Position numbers and translations under genes: made by a program
Shown: one piece after another, positions 56,483-64,000 of the stretch
Layout: each line of letters starts with the position of its first letter
How positions within the stretch are numbered: the first letter of the stretch is position 1
Assembly (NCBI RefSeq): GCF_038246755.1
Contig: NZ_CP134706.1
Span: forward strand, 4,154,001 to 4,218,000
Origin: Micromonospora sp. FIMYZ51
Lineage (GTDB): Bacteria; Actinomycetota; Actinomycetes; Mycobacteriales; Micromonosporaceae
Direction of reading: 5' to 3'
DNA: 64,000 bases
Notes under the pieces: model-generated
Seen by the model: the letters and a program-made list of their open reading frames with translations, nothing else
Databases searched by the model: none
What the model was told of the DNA's origin: nothing

Positions 56483-58668
56483 CGTTCTCCTTTGACCTGC
56501 GCGGCAATTTCCTCTTGGATGTCCCGGTCCAGGGGACGCAGGCTCGTCGAGGCGACCGCGTTGCAGAAGTACCCCTGGACGTGGTGGATGCCGAGATCCC
56601 AGATCTGCTGCAAGGTGACCGGCGCCTCCTCGTCGTAACCTTCGACCACAACAGCCCGCGGATATGGGGCTTGCCCTTGGTCTCGGGCATATCGGGCCAC
56701 CTTCGTCACCAGCCGCAACTCGTCCAGGGCCAACGGGTGGTGCAGCACCGCCCGATCGACCTTTATCTGGGTAAGCCGTAGTTCGGCCATCCGCGCCAGC
56801 GATGCGTGTCCGACCCCGAAGTCATCGACAGCGAAATTGATGTGCAGCTTCGCAGCCAACTCGGTGAGCCTGCGGTGGAAGTAATCCAAGGGCTTCTGCG
56901 GCCAGTCCTCACCCGGTCCCGGCATGATGGGGTCCTGCTCGGAGATTTCGAGCGTGAGGATTCGCGGGTTGACATCCGCCTCGGTGAGGGCCTTGCTCAC
57001 CTGCTGTAGATAGGTGTCACGGAGCAGCGAGCGGACCGCTACGTTCACCGCCAGTGGTTTTATTCCCTGCCAGTTGGCGGCAGCAGCGGCCTCGGCATAC
57101 GAATGGATAGCCTTCGAGACGAGCAGTGCATCGCGTTCGATGATGAAGCGGTCGCCCCAGTCGTACGCCATCCGCAGAGCCGCCAGGGGCGCGCTGATCT
57201 CTCGCTCGTTGCGGCGGGCCAACGCCTCGAAGCTGTGCACGCCGACTCCAGCGGGATGTCTGCTCAGCTCCACCACGGGCTGGAAAACCATTGTCATCGA
57301 GTCGATGAGCTTCTGGTAGCTGGTGAACGCGTACTCATAGACCGGCGTGGGCAGACGCCCGAAGGCGTTGCGCAGCGCCGTCATCACGGCCATCTCCGAC
57401 TCCACCGGATCAGCGACCGGGTCGGAGTCCCACACCGCCCGCAGGATCACCGCCAGCGGTTCCCCCATCTCCAGTTGCGCCGGAGCAGGATCGACTACCA
57501 CGAGGGCAGCGACCCGCTCGTTCACATACTTGACGGGTACGCAGAGCATCCGCCGCCGGGCACCTTCGGAGACGACGTGGCCGGGCATCGAGGTGCGGTA
57601 CTGCACGGCCTCGTCGGCGGCGAGTTCCAGCATCGGTCGCAGCAGTTCCCTATCGAACCGCGCGGTCCTGTCCAGCACACTGAAGTCGTCCCCGGCGAAC
57701 TCCACCACGGCCACCGAATCCGCGTCGACGGCATATCGGACGAGTTCCACCCGCTCACCATGACCGCCCTGCTGGGCGTGGTGCCGCGGCCGGCTGGCGC
57801 CGCGGAAGATCCGACCGAGTAACTGCGTGATCGAGTTGCCGTGGTCCTCCAGCGGATTCTTGCATGGGCCGACGATGCCTGGGTTGGCCGGCGTGTTGAG
57901 TGCCTGCCGGTCATGCCGCGACACCGGCGGCTGGGTCAGAGGTATGGCGGGTCCGTAGGTCTTCACCCACTGTGCCGGCGGCGGGTCGATACCTTGCTCC
58001 GCCACGAAGGCTGCCATCCGCGCGAACGACACGCGGCGAGCCTCATCCGCTGCTTCGCCCCGCAACGCCCGCAGCACATGATGAGTCAGCACGCCGTGCC
58101 CGTAATCCGAATTCTCCCGGGCCACCGCACCCCTGGGACACGCCAGCAGGGCGCTGTGCCGGTCGACCTGGGTACGGTACGACTCCATTGCCGCGGCGTG
58201 CCGCCGGTCGGCGTCGGCGTAGATACCCGCCTGGCAGCAGTCCAACACCAGGAACGAGGTGCCGGTGAACGCCTCGAAGACATCCCGTTTGAGAAACGAC
58301 ATGCGCAGCCCGTTGTCCGGCTCCCGGGGTAGCACCTCCGGGTCCAGATCGGCGGTGACCAGGTACGCGTCGAGCTGGTCGTTCCATTCCGGTACCAGCG
58401 CGTGACCGGCGAAGTAGACCAGCAGCACGTCCGACGGCCGAGACTCGAAGGCGATTTCCCGCAGGTACGCCTTGATGTCACGCCACTTGGCCTCGGCCCC
58501 GATGAACATCTTGACGGCACCGTCGTCAAAGGTGCCATAGTCCTGGTCGAGCAGTACCCCCCGCAGGTCTTGTGCGTCGCTCTCGGCATAGCGCAGGGAC
58601 GGTAGTTGCACGTCGTAGCCGCACTGATTGACCCCAATCAACACGGCCTGTCGCTTGCTCGGCGCCAT
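56479..58668 (-). CDS. Caspase-like peptidase fused to a c-di-GMP phosphodiesterase (EAL) domain
   Basis: This 729-residue protein has an N-terminal caspase (C14) domain (1 to about 240) with His89 in VYFAGHALVP and Cys145 in LVLDCCQAGI. A middle region (about 300-440) has a GAF-like strand-helix pattern (VAALVVVDPAPAQLEMGEP). A C-terminal EAL domain (about 460-725) retains the residues needed for c-di-GMP hydrolysis: Glu481 (EAL), Asn542, Glu574, Asp615/616 (DDFG), Lys636, Glu676 and Gln698. There is no signal peptide or membrane helix. ATG at 58668 follows GGGGG six bases away. The gene overlaps the EACC1-like gene and lies downstream of a membrane nuclease gene on the same strand. Protease activity gated by nucleotide signalling is inferred, not shown. 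Confidence 0.9.
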   Translation of the reverse strand: MAPSKRQAVLIGVNQCGYDVQLPSLRYAESDAQDLRGVLLDQDYGTFDDGAVKMFIGAEAKWRDIKAYLREIAFESRPSDVLLVYFAGHALVPEWNDQLDAYLVTADLDPEVLPREPDNGLRMSFLKRDVFEAFTGTSFLVLDCCQAGIYADADRRHAAAMESYRTQVDRHSALLACPRGAVARENSDYGHGVLTHHVLRALRGEAADEARRVSFARMAAFVAEQGIDPPPAQWVKTYGPAIPLTQPPVSRHDRQALNTPANPGIVGPCKNPLEDHGNSITQLLGRIFRGASRPRHHAQQGGHGERVELVRYAVDADSVAVVEFAGDDFSVLDRTARFDRELLRPMLELAADEAVQYRTSMPGHVVSEGARRRMLCVPVKYVNERVAALVVVDPAPAQLEMGEPLAVILRAVWDSDPVADPVESEMAVMTALRNAFGRLPTPVYEYAFTSYQKLIDSMTMVFQPVVELSRHPAGVGVHSFEALARRNEREISAPLAALRMAYDWGDRFIIERDALLVSKAIHSYAEAAAAANWQGIKPLAVNVAVRSLLRDTYLQQVSKALTEADVNPRILTLEISEQDPIMPGPGEDWPQKPLDYFHRRLTELAAKLHINFAVDDFGVGHASLARMAELRLTQIKVDRAVLHHPLALDELRLVTKVARYARDQGQAPYPRAVVVEGYDEEAPVTLQQIWDLGIHHVQGYFCNAVASTSLRPLDRDIQEEIAAQVKGER

Positions 58669-58900
58669 CGCACACCCCCGAGGCGATCCGTCGGACGGTC
58701 ACAAGGTGAAGTGTCGTCGACTCCGCAGGTGACCTTATCGGTTCGAGTGCACGAGGCGGCTCATCGTCAGATTCCTGTCAAACGCCCGGTTGGGTGCCGT
58801 CGCGCCGAGGATGCAATGCCACAGACGAGTCCGAAGACGGCCTGGCCCCGGTACGGCCCACCGCTGCTGGTCCGCTCGGCCGACTCCGTTGTGCATCTGG

Positions 58901-59620
58901 TCACCGAGGTAGGACTCCGGTAGGTGGTACTCCGGTCCAGGCCCACATCTCCAGCATGCTGCGGTCGACCAGAGTGATGTTGAGTTGGCGGGCCAACTGG
59001 GCACCGTCGCCGGTCGTAAAGAATCCGTTGGTCACGATCATGCAGATCTCGCCCCGGTGGACCTCCCGGCAGGTGCCGGCGAAACGTTGGATCGCGGCAC
59101 TGCCGACCCGGTGATTGAGGCTGTGCCGCTTGCACTGCACCACCACGCGCCGTCCATCGGGCGCGAGCGCCGTGATGTCCGCTCCCCGGTCACCGGCACC
59201 ACCGCAGACCCGCACCTCCCGGAAAGCCGAGGCGGCGAGAATCCTGGCGAACCACTGTTCGAACTCCGCTCCGCTCATCGCATCGGTCACCGAGATCAAG
59301 CGGTCCCGCTCGGCCTGCTCCGCTCGCACGCGAGCCCGCTGATGCGACACCGCGACGAGCACCGCGGCAGCCGCCACGAGCACGAGGAAGAGCAGGAACG
59401 CCGACCAGTACGGATGCCGTCGGACAAAGTCGAAAATGATAGCGACCAGCACCAATGCCAGCACGCCCCACAGCAGATAGTTCCCGCCGGCTCCCGAGTT
59501 CCCGGAACCGGAGGAGCGGCGGGCGGCTGACCTTCGGCGAGTAGCACCCGCACGTCGCCGACGATAATGCCCCCGGACGCGTGCGCCGCTCTTCCGGACA
59601 TGCGATCTGACGTACGGCAT
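58901..59620 (-). CDS. Membrane-anchored Mrr-type restriction endonuclease-like protein
   Basis: This 239-residue protein has an arginine-rich N-terminus, two membrane helices (about 48-64 and 72-92), a short charged coiled segment, and a Mrr_cat domain (about 112-230). The nuclease residues are visible: Asp148 in GDRGADIT and Gln162-x-Lys164 in VVVQCKRH. The topology puts the nuclease in the cytoplasm. ATG at 59620 has GGGAG six bases upstream. It lies 232 bases before the caspase-EAL gene on the same strand and may be part of the same functional module. Function could be defence or quality control. Confidence 0.88.
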   Translation of the reverse strand: MPYVRSHVRKSGARVRGHYRRRRAGATRRRSAARRSSGSGNSGAGGNYLLWGVLALVLVAIIFDFVRRHPYWSAFLLFLVLVAAAAVLVAVSHQRARVRAEQAERDRLISVTDAMSGAEFEQWFARILAASAFREVRVCGGAGDRGADITALAPDGRRVVVQCKRHSLNHRVGSAAIQRFAGTCREVHRGEICMIVTNGFFTTGDGAQLARQLNITLVDRSMLEMWAWTGVPPTGVLPR

Positions 59621-59743
59621 GAGACGCTCCCGAGTCGAAGGGGAGCCTCAGTCTCACCTCGAGCTACGACACGTTCAACGCTCGACCAGCGATAACGTCG
59701 GCTTCCCGACAGCGACACCATCGAGGCGAGCACGACCGGGGCG

Positions 59744-59975
59744 TCAGCCGTTGGAACGGTACGCCGCTCGGGCACCAGGCCTGCGGCTGGCCAGCACGGC
59801 GAGGGTCTCCCGGCGTACCTCCTCGACCTCGTGCGCCAACCTGCGGTGGGGTGAAGCGGACGACCTGAATGCCGAGGGCAGCCAGCTGGGCGTCACGCCG
59901 CAGGTCGATCTCGCGCTGTCGCGGGTCACCGTGGGTGGTGGCGGCCCAAGGCAGCCGAGGCCCATCGGTCGGAAG
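59744..59975 (-). pseudogene. Remnant of a DUF559-type endonuclease-like protein
   Basis: Reverse-strand frames contain LPWAATTHGDPRQREIDLRR followed by DAQLAALGIQVVRFTPPQ. After a frameshift comes RRLAHEVEEVRRETLAVLAS, and a stop at 59744. This is the C-terminal end of the DUF559 (Vsr-like nuclease fold) domain with the catalytic front missing. The 5' side runs into a G-rich stretch at 59980-60045 that contains no coding sequence. Confidence 0.6.
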
Positions 59976-60032
59976 CAGGGGGCAAGGCGGGGTGGGGGCG
60001 GTGGGTGGGGCCTTGGTGGGGGTGGGATCGGG

Positions 60033-60038
60033 TATAAG
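60033..60038 (+). promoter_or_regulatory. -10 element TATAAG of the HD-domain gene
   Basis: TATAAG lies six bases before the GTG at 60045 in an otherwise G-rich stretch and predicts a leaderless mRNA. Confidence 0.55.
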
Positions 60039-60044
60039 GGGCGG

Positions 60045-60854
60045 GTGGAGTTGCCGCCTTATCTGGCCAGTATGCCGATGCACGCGATCACCGAGATGTA
60101 CGGGGAGGTCGGGCTGCGCGAGCGGTTCCGGCTGGAGATTGAGGTGTTCGAGGCGGAGGAGCGGGACCGGCTGGGTGAGGCGTTGGAGTTGGCCGCCAGG
60201 CTGCACCACGCAGACCGGCGGTCCCGTGAGCCGTACCTCAACCACCTGCTCCGGGTGGCGATCCGCATGATCCACTACTACGAGGTACGCGACGTCGACG
60301 TGATCGTCGCCGGGCTGTTGCACGACGCCGTGGAGGATCACCCGGTCGAGTTGGCGGGCGGAAGCGCACCGAGCGGAAGCGCACCGGGCGGGAGCGCACC
60401 GGGCGGGAGCGCACCGGGTGGGAGCGTCGAGGGCGGGAGCGTCGAGGGCGGGAGCGATCCGAGCGCGGCGGCGTTGGCGGTCCTCGGCGAACGGTTCGGG
60501 GGGCGGGTGGCGCGGCTGGTGGCGGCGGTGACCAACCCGACCTGGGATCCCGGACGCGACCGCAACGAGCAGTACCGCGAGCACCTCGCGGTCAGCCTCG
60601 ACCGGGAACCGTGGGCACGGGTCATCAAGGTCTCCGACTTCACCGACAACGGGGTCGGCGTGATCCACTCGGTCGGGCCGAAGGTCGAGTCGTCGGCACG
60701 CAAGTATCGCCCGCTGGTGCCGCTCTTCCGGGACCTGGTCACCCGGCCGGACACCCCGCTCTCCGCGCCGGTTCGGCAGCACATCCTCGGTCAGCTCGAC
60801 CTGGCCGAGGAGCGCTTCAGCGCGATTCTCGACCAGCCTGCCCAGCACGCCTGA
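60045..60854 (+). CDS. HD domain protein (RelA/SpoT-type hydrolase-like) with repeat insertion
   Basis: This 269-residue protein has the HD phosphohydrolase motifs: LAARLHHADRRSREPYLNHL with the first His, AGLLHDAVEDHP with the His-Asp pair, and VIKVSDFTDN with the final Asp. The order and spacing are like the SpoT/RelA hydrolase domain or stand-alone small alarmone hydrolases. Directly after the HD pair, a Gly/Ser/Ala/Pro segment of 35 residues is encoded by seven 15-bp repeats. GTG at 60045 is chosen because of the leaderless promoter; ATG at 60072 is an alternative. Its substrate may be (p)ppGpp or another nucleotide (inference). Confidence 0.85.
   Translation: MELPPYLASMPMHAITEMYGEVGLRERFRLEIEVFEAEERDRLGEALELAARLHHADRRSREPYLNHLLRVAIRMIHYYEVRDVDVIVAGLLHDAVEDHPVELAGGSAPSGSAPGGSAPGGSAPGGSVEGGSVEGGSDPSAAALAVLGERFGGRVARLVAAVTNPTWDPGRDRNEQYREHLAVSLDREPWARVIKVSDFTDNGVGVIHSVGPKVESSARKYRPLVPLFRDLVTRPDTPLSAPVRQHILGQLDLAEERFSAILDQPAQHA
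60360..60464 (+). repeat. Seven 15-bp tandem repeats within the HD-domain gene
   Basis: The unit GGGAGCGCACCGGGC and variants occupy 60360-60464 in frame (GSAPG, GSVEG and similar). Units 5 and 6 are identical; unit 7 is diverged. Because the unit is five codons long, expansions keep the reading frame. Confidence 0.9.
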
Positions 60855-60868
60855 GCTGGGCTGTCGGG

Positions 60869-61417
60869 TCAGGCGTTTGTGGAGGTGCTGGTCGGTGCGG
60901 TGGTCTTCTGGTAGAGGCGGCTCTCCAAGAGGCTGGCCTGGGCGACCGAGCCGCCGCCGACGCCGAGGCCGCTGCGAGCCGCGTGGTAGAAGTTGTCCCG
61001 CGCCTCGTTGGCCCGATGCAGCAGGTCGGGCAGTTCATGTTCGGACGGCATGCCTCGGGCGAGGCGTTCGATCGCCCAGACCGCATCGCGCCACGAGCGG
61101 GCCGCGGTCACCGTGGGGCCGTCACCGAGCAGGAGTACGTTCTCCCAGGCGATGGTGTGCCGGAAGGATGCCTCGGTCAGCGCGGCGTGCTCCTGTTCCC
61201 GGTCGAGGTAGCCGCCGATCATCCGGCTGGCGATCGTGTGCACCTCCTTGAGTGCCCGGGCGAACTCGGCGTACGCGTCCAGCCGCCGCTCGTCCCACCG
61301 CACCGTCTGGCGGCGACGCCACCGTGACCGGTCGGCGAGTGAGGTGGCGACGATCGTGCCGATGGTGCCGACCAGCACACCGAGCAGGGCCGGCAACTGT
61401 GTGACGAGGCTCCCCAT
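60869..61417 (-). CDS. Membrane-anchored hypothetical protein
   Basis: This 182-residue protein has one N-terminal membrane helix (about 6-28, LPALLGVLVGTIGTIVATSL) followed by a basic stretch (RSRWRRRQ) and a soluble helical domain of about 140 residues with many Ala, Glu and Arg residues. I do not recognise the family; similar proteins with one N-terminal helix are frequent in actinobacteria. The start is ATG at 61417. It converges with the HD-domain gene, separated by 14 bases. Confidence 0.72.
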   Translation of the reverse strand: MGSLVTQLPALLGVLVGTIGTIVATSLADRSRWRRRQTVRWDERRLDAYAEFARALKEVHTIASRMIGGYLDREQEHAALTEASFRHTIAWENVLLLGDGPTVTAARSWRDAVWAIERLARGMPSEHELPDLLHRANEARDNFYHAARSGLGVGGGSVAQASLLESRLYQKTTAPTSTSTNA

Positions 61418-61556
61418 GGCGTCAGCCTGCCAGCCGCCGGCAATCCCGGACGCCCGGCCCATCCGGCGTCTGATCCGGTGCAAGCCAAAACGGGATCACC
61501 GGATGCGTGCCGAACTCTTATTCTTGGGCGTTCGAATTTCTAGGGGGGGTTTCATC

Positions 61557-62288
61557 GTGCGTGTTGCACGCGTACTCGCGCCTGCCGCGATAGCGCTCGT
61601 CCTGCTCGCCGGCTGTGGTGACGACGGCGGCGATGCGGGGTCGTCCACCCCGTCCAGCACCGCACCCGCCAGCAACGGAATCGCGGATCAGACGGCGGAG
61701 GAGATCCTGGCGGCGGCGACCGGCGCGTTGGAGAAGGCAGGCTCGTACCGGGTCAGCGGCGAGGCAAAGGATGGCGGCGAGATCACGTCCATCGACTTCA
61801 AGGTCACCGGCGACGATCTGTTCGGCACGATCGGCATGGAGGGCACCTCGATCCAGCTGCTCATGGTCGGCAACAAGTCCTACTTCAAGGCGGACGCCGA
61901 GTTCTGGACGATGATGGGTGGTCCGGAGGGCAAGACGATGGCCAAGCTGATCAACGATCGCTGGGTCAAGGTGGCGCCGGACGACGACATGTTCTCCGGC
62001 ATCTCCGAGCTCGCCGGGATGGCCGACCCGAAGTCGCTGCTCAAGCCGGACGGAAAGATCACCAAGGGCGAGGTCAAGGAGATCGAAGCCGGACCGGCCA
62101 TCGCACTCGTCGACGAGTCGGACAAGAGCAGTCTGTACGTGGCGACGACCGGCGAGCCGTACCCGTTGCTCGTCGAGTCCTCCGACGGAGACGTGGCGAT
62201 CAGCGGTTTCGGGGAGTCCTTCCCGGAGCTCAAGGAGCCGACCGAGAAGGAGATTGTCGATCTCAGCGAGATGACCGCCGGCAGCTGA
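61557..62288 (+). CDS. Lipoprotein of the LppX/LprAFG-like fold
   Basis: This 243-residue protein has a lipoprotein signal with Cys20 in LVLLAGCGDD, a Ser/Thr/Pro linker and a beta-rich domain (VSGEAKDGGEITSIDFKVTG, FKADAEFWTMMGG). The pattern resembles mycobacterial LppX/LprG-type lipoproteins that carry lipids; the assignment rests on shape and is tentative. GTG at 61557 is preceded by a GGGGGGG tract. A strong bidirectional terminator follows. Confidence 0.75.
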   Translation: MRVARVLAPAAIALVLLAGCGDDGGDAGSSTPSSTAPASNGIADQTAEEILAAATGALEKAGSYRVSGEAKDGGEITSIDFKVTGDDLFGTIGMEGTSIQLLMVGNKSYFKADAEFWTMMGGPEGKTMAKLINDRWVKVAPDDDMFSGISELAGMADPKSLLKPDGKITKGEVKEIEAGPAIALVDESDKSSLYVATTGEPYPLLVESSDGDVAISGFGESFPELKEPTEKEIVDLSEMTAGS

Positions 62289-62310
62289 CCGCGCGGTAGC
62301 CGAAGACGAG

Positions 62311-62348
62311 CAGCGGCGGGGCGGGACTTCGGTCCCACCCCGCCGCTG
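62311..62348. terminator. 17-bp hairpin with TTCG loop, bidirectional terminator
   Basis: Arms 62311-62327 and 62332-62348 pair over 17 bases with one mismatch around a TTCG tetraloop, followed by TTT. It lies between convergent lipoprotein and repeat-protein genes. Confidence 0.88.
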
Positions 62349-62355
62349 TTTACCG

Positions 62356-63330
62356 TCAGGAGGTGAACTTTTCCAGGGCGAGTTCGAGGGCGGCGGTGTC
62401 CGGCTGGGCGTACGCCTTCATGGTCTCCTTGTTGTAGGAGACGAAGCTCGGGCAACGGACGGCCGGGGCGTTGATCCGTCCACCCTCGCCGATCTTCTCA
62501 CCGGTCTTCGCCGCGTAGAAGGTAAGCGTGTAGCGCGAGGAGACGTAGTCGACGGTGACCTTCTTGTCGTCCCGGTCCTTGTACTCGCACTTGCGCGCTT
62601 CGCCCTCGCTACCCTGCTCGAAGGCGAGGCAGCCGACGACGGAGACCGAGGCCCAGTCCGAGGTCCGGGCGTGGTACGGCTTGTCGAAGCCGACCGACTT
62701 GCTCAGCCAGGATTCCGGCCGCTCCGGGGAGTTGGCGAAGGTGTAGACCTTGGCGCCCTTGGCCGCGGTGTAATCCGCGGCGTTCAGGATCGGGCTGCCC
62801 TCGCAGACCGCCGACATGTCGCTGGAGTTGCGGGCGGTGATGGCGTTGTTGTTTTGCGGCTGCTCCTCGGGCGACGGCGGGGCCGCGGGAGACTCGCTCG
62901 CGGCGGGCGAGCTGGTCCCGCCGGTGGTGACCGTCGGCTCGTCGTCGTCGCCGGAGAACACGAAGAAGCCGATCAGCCCGCCACAGGCGACAAGCACCGC
63001 CATCACCACCGCGCCGATGCCCACGCCGAGCCAGAGCCCGTTCTTCGAGGAACTCTTCGGCGCAGCAGCGTAGGACGGCGGCGGGAGGGGCGCACCGAAC
63101 TGGGAAGGGTAACCGGGCTGGCCGGGCTGTCCGACCGGAGAGCCGGGAGGTAGGGGTTGGCCGACCGGGGAGCCGGGAGGTAGGGGTTGGCCGACCGGGG
63201 AGCCGGGAGGTAGGGGTTGGCCGACCGGGGAGCCGGGCGGGACCGGCTGACCCACGGGAGAACCGGGCGGGGTGCCCCAGGCGGCGTTCGGATCCGGCTG
63301 CCCTCCGTGCGGAGGGTAACTGTCACTCAT
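62356..63330 (-). CDS. Membrane protein with Gly/Pro/Gln repeats and an extracellular domain
   Basis: This 324-residue protein begins with a cytoplasmic segment rich in GSPVGQPLPP repeats (five GSPVGQP units, about 23-70). It continues with a single membrane helix (about 97-125, LGVGIGAVVMAVLVACGGLI), a Thr/Pro/Ser linker and a 165-residue external domain with several cysteines (CEGSPIL, GCLAFEQ, KCEYKD, VRCPSF) that may form disulphides. The domain is not recognised. ATG at 63330. Similar Pro-rich N-tails occur in actinobacterial septal or cell-wall proteins. Confidence 0.82.
   Translation of the reverse strand: MSDSYPPHGGQPDPNAAWGTPPGSPVGQPVPPGSPVGQPLPPGSPVGQPLPPGSPVGQPLPPGSPVGQPGQPGYPSQFGAPLPPPSYAAAPKSSSKNGLWLGVGIGAVVMAVLVACGGLIGFFVFSGDDDEPTVTTGGTSSPAASESPAAPPSPEEQPQNNNAITARNSSDMSAVCEGSPILNAADYTAAKGAKVYTFANSPERPESWLSKSVGFDKPYHARTSDWASVSVVGCLAFEQGSEGEARKCEYKDRDDKKVTVDYVSSRYTLTFYAAKTGEKIGEGGRINAPAVRCPSFVSYNKETMKAYAQPDTAALELALEKFTS
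63131..63270 (-). repeat. 30-bp tandem repeats encoding GSPVGQPLPP
   Basis: Four full 30-bp units and a partial fifth (63131-63160, 63161-63190, 63191-63220, 63221-63250 and onward) lie in the membrane protein gene. The second and third are identical and the first is nearly so; the others have diverged. Confidence 0.9.
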
Positions 63331-63490
63331 GTGTGGCCCTTGTCAAAGTCGAGCGGTTCACTTGCACAAGATCAGAGCCAGGGTAGTGAGCGAGGCAAAT
63401 CGGGGCGCCGGCTCCCCTCGGTCTTGTTCCGCAGCGTGGACACGGATGGTGACGAAGCCGGACCATCCAGACCTGAGTGCGCGCCGCCGA

Positions 63491-63598
63491 CGGGTCTCGC
63501 TCCGCCCGTACCCGCCGGGTCTCGCTCCGTCCGCTGCCGGGTCTCGCTCCGCCCGTACCCGCCGGGTCTCGCTCCGTCCGCTGCCGGGTCTCGTTCCG
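63491..63598. repeat. Intergenic minisatellite with alternating 25/22-bp spacing
   Basis: CGGGTCTCGCTCCG or a close variant occurs at 63491, 63516, 63538, 63563 and 63585, at distances of 25, 22, 25 and 22 bases. The real unit is therefore a 47-bp pair present twice plus a partial one. The surrounding 346-base gap (63331-63676) holds no gene and must include the promoter of the reverse-strand membrane protein. Confidence 0.85.
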
Positions 63599-63676
63599 CG
63601 CGCCGCCGCCCGGCGTCCGGTGTGGCCGGGCGGCGCAGCGGGTACCTGACCGGAAACCGGCGAGGAGGAGGACGAG

Positions 63677-63904
63677 ATGACCGACCCGAGGTACACCCCG
63701 ATCGCGGTCACCGCGGCCGGGCTGGTCGACGACGCCAGCGACGCGGACGGCGGTGCGGTGGTCGGCGCGGACGACGCGGCGGCCGACGCCGCCCGGGCGG
63801 GTGCCGACGTCGATCTCAGCGGCGCGCGGCGGGATGTCGACCCGACTCCGGTCGGCGCGGCCGACGCCGAGGCAGACCGGCGGCGCGCCGCCAACGAGGT
63901 GTGA
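63677..63904 (+). CDS. Small acidic protein of unknown function
   Basis: This 75-residue protein begins MTDPRYTPIAVTAAGLVDDA and is rich in Asp and Ala (GADDAAADAARAGADVDLS), with no hydrophobic helix or known domain. ATG at 63677 has a strong GAGGAGGAGG site. A hairpin terminator follows 27 bases after the stop, so it is a single-gene unit. Disorder is likely. Confidence 0.78.
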   Translation: MTDPRYTPIAVTAAGLVDDASDADGGAVVGADDAAADAARAGADVDLSGARRDVDPTPVGAADAEADRRRAANEV

Positions 63905-63931
63905 CGGCAAACTCGCAGTACGCGGCAGGTA

Positions 63932-63961
63932 GACGCCCCGGGACCGGATTACCGGGGCGTC
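63932..63961. terminator. Perfect 10-bp hairpin after the small acidic gene
   Basis: GACGCCCCGG (63932-63941) pairs with CCGGGGCGTC (63952-63961) around a 10-base loop. Confidence 0.8.
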
Positions 63962-64000
63962 GCCTTCTCGACACTTTGATAGATGGAAATATTGCGTGAC

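Noticed and set aside
63491..63598. CRISPR-like array
   Set aside because: Spacer segments between the shared motif are themselves repeated (25/22-bp alternation), and no cas genes are present.

Overview
The window is very GC-rich, uses many GTG starts, and has densely overlapping (ATGA/GTGA) operons and several leaderless promoters. Its families include SARP and LAL regulators, a TPR-CHAT/subtilisin/ECF-sigma module and a DUF6412-YidC pair. Together these point to a chromosome of a filamentous actinobacterium, most likely Micromonosporaceae (Micromonospora-like). The family assignment is inference from gene content. I saw no rRNA, tRNA, CRISPR array, integrase or intact insertion sequence.

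Layout: 1-1284 is the N-terminal part of a HelD/HelR-type RNA-polymerase-recycling ATPase, followed by a decayed glycine-betaine-binding protein. 2170-7052 is a compact type II polyketide locus (ACP-cyclase fusion, cupin, KS-alpha, KS-beta), translationally coupled and divergent from a SARP activator; the shared promoter carries paired 11-bp-spaced TGAC repeats. 7252-24432 holds general genes: membrane-tethered HhH protein, APC permease, DUF5995, a LAL regulator, a cyclase/ATPase whose frame runs into a hydrolase, PaaI, methyltransferase, an MFS/LacI pair with a CebR-like operator, Nudix, DUF6412 and YidC.

24481-31164 is a sugar-import operon (binding lipoprotein, two permeases, GH3 glycosidase) divergent from its LacI regulator. 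31357-36570 is a CHAT module: hypothetical protein, ECF sigma and Tat-exported subtilisin divergent from a TPR-CHAT protease. 36587-53162 is a pectin/uronate locus. Secreted pectate lyases (50081, 51597) would cut polygalacturonate and an ABC importer (38105-41350) would take up products. UxaC, an enolase-superfamily dehydratase, a mannitol-dehydrogenase-family reductase and Gfo/Idh enzymes would process uronates. A LacI regulator probably acts on two similar operators in the divergent promoter. No import ATPase lies beside either transporter, so a shared one (MsiK type) is inferred.

53258-60044 resembles a conflict/defence island: a frameshifted DNA2-like helicase with a nuclease-like tail, an EACC1-like small protein overlapping a caspase-EAL fusion, a membrane-anchored Mrr-type nuclease and a DUF559 remnant. 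60045-64000 carries an HD-domain protein with a 15-bp repeat insertion, membrane proteins, lipoproteins and a small acidic protein. Minisatellites are frequent from 48 kb onward. The most striking is a 56-bp interspersed repeat plus 14 perfect 18-bp repeats that form the N-terminus of a Gfo/Idh gene.
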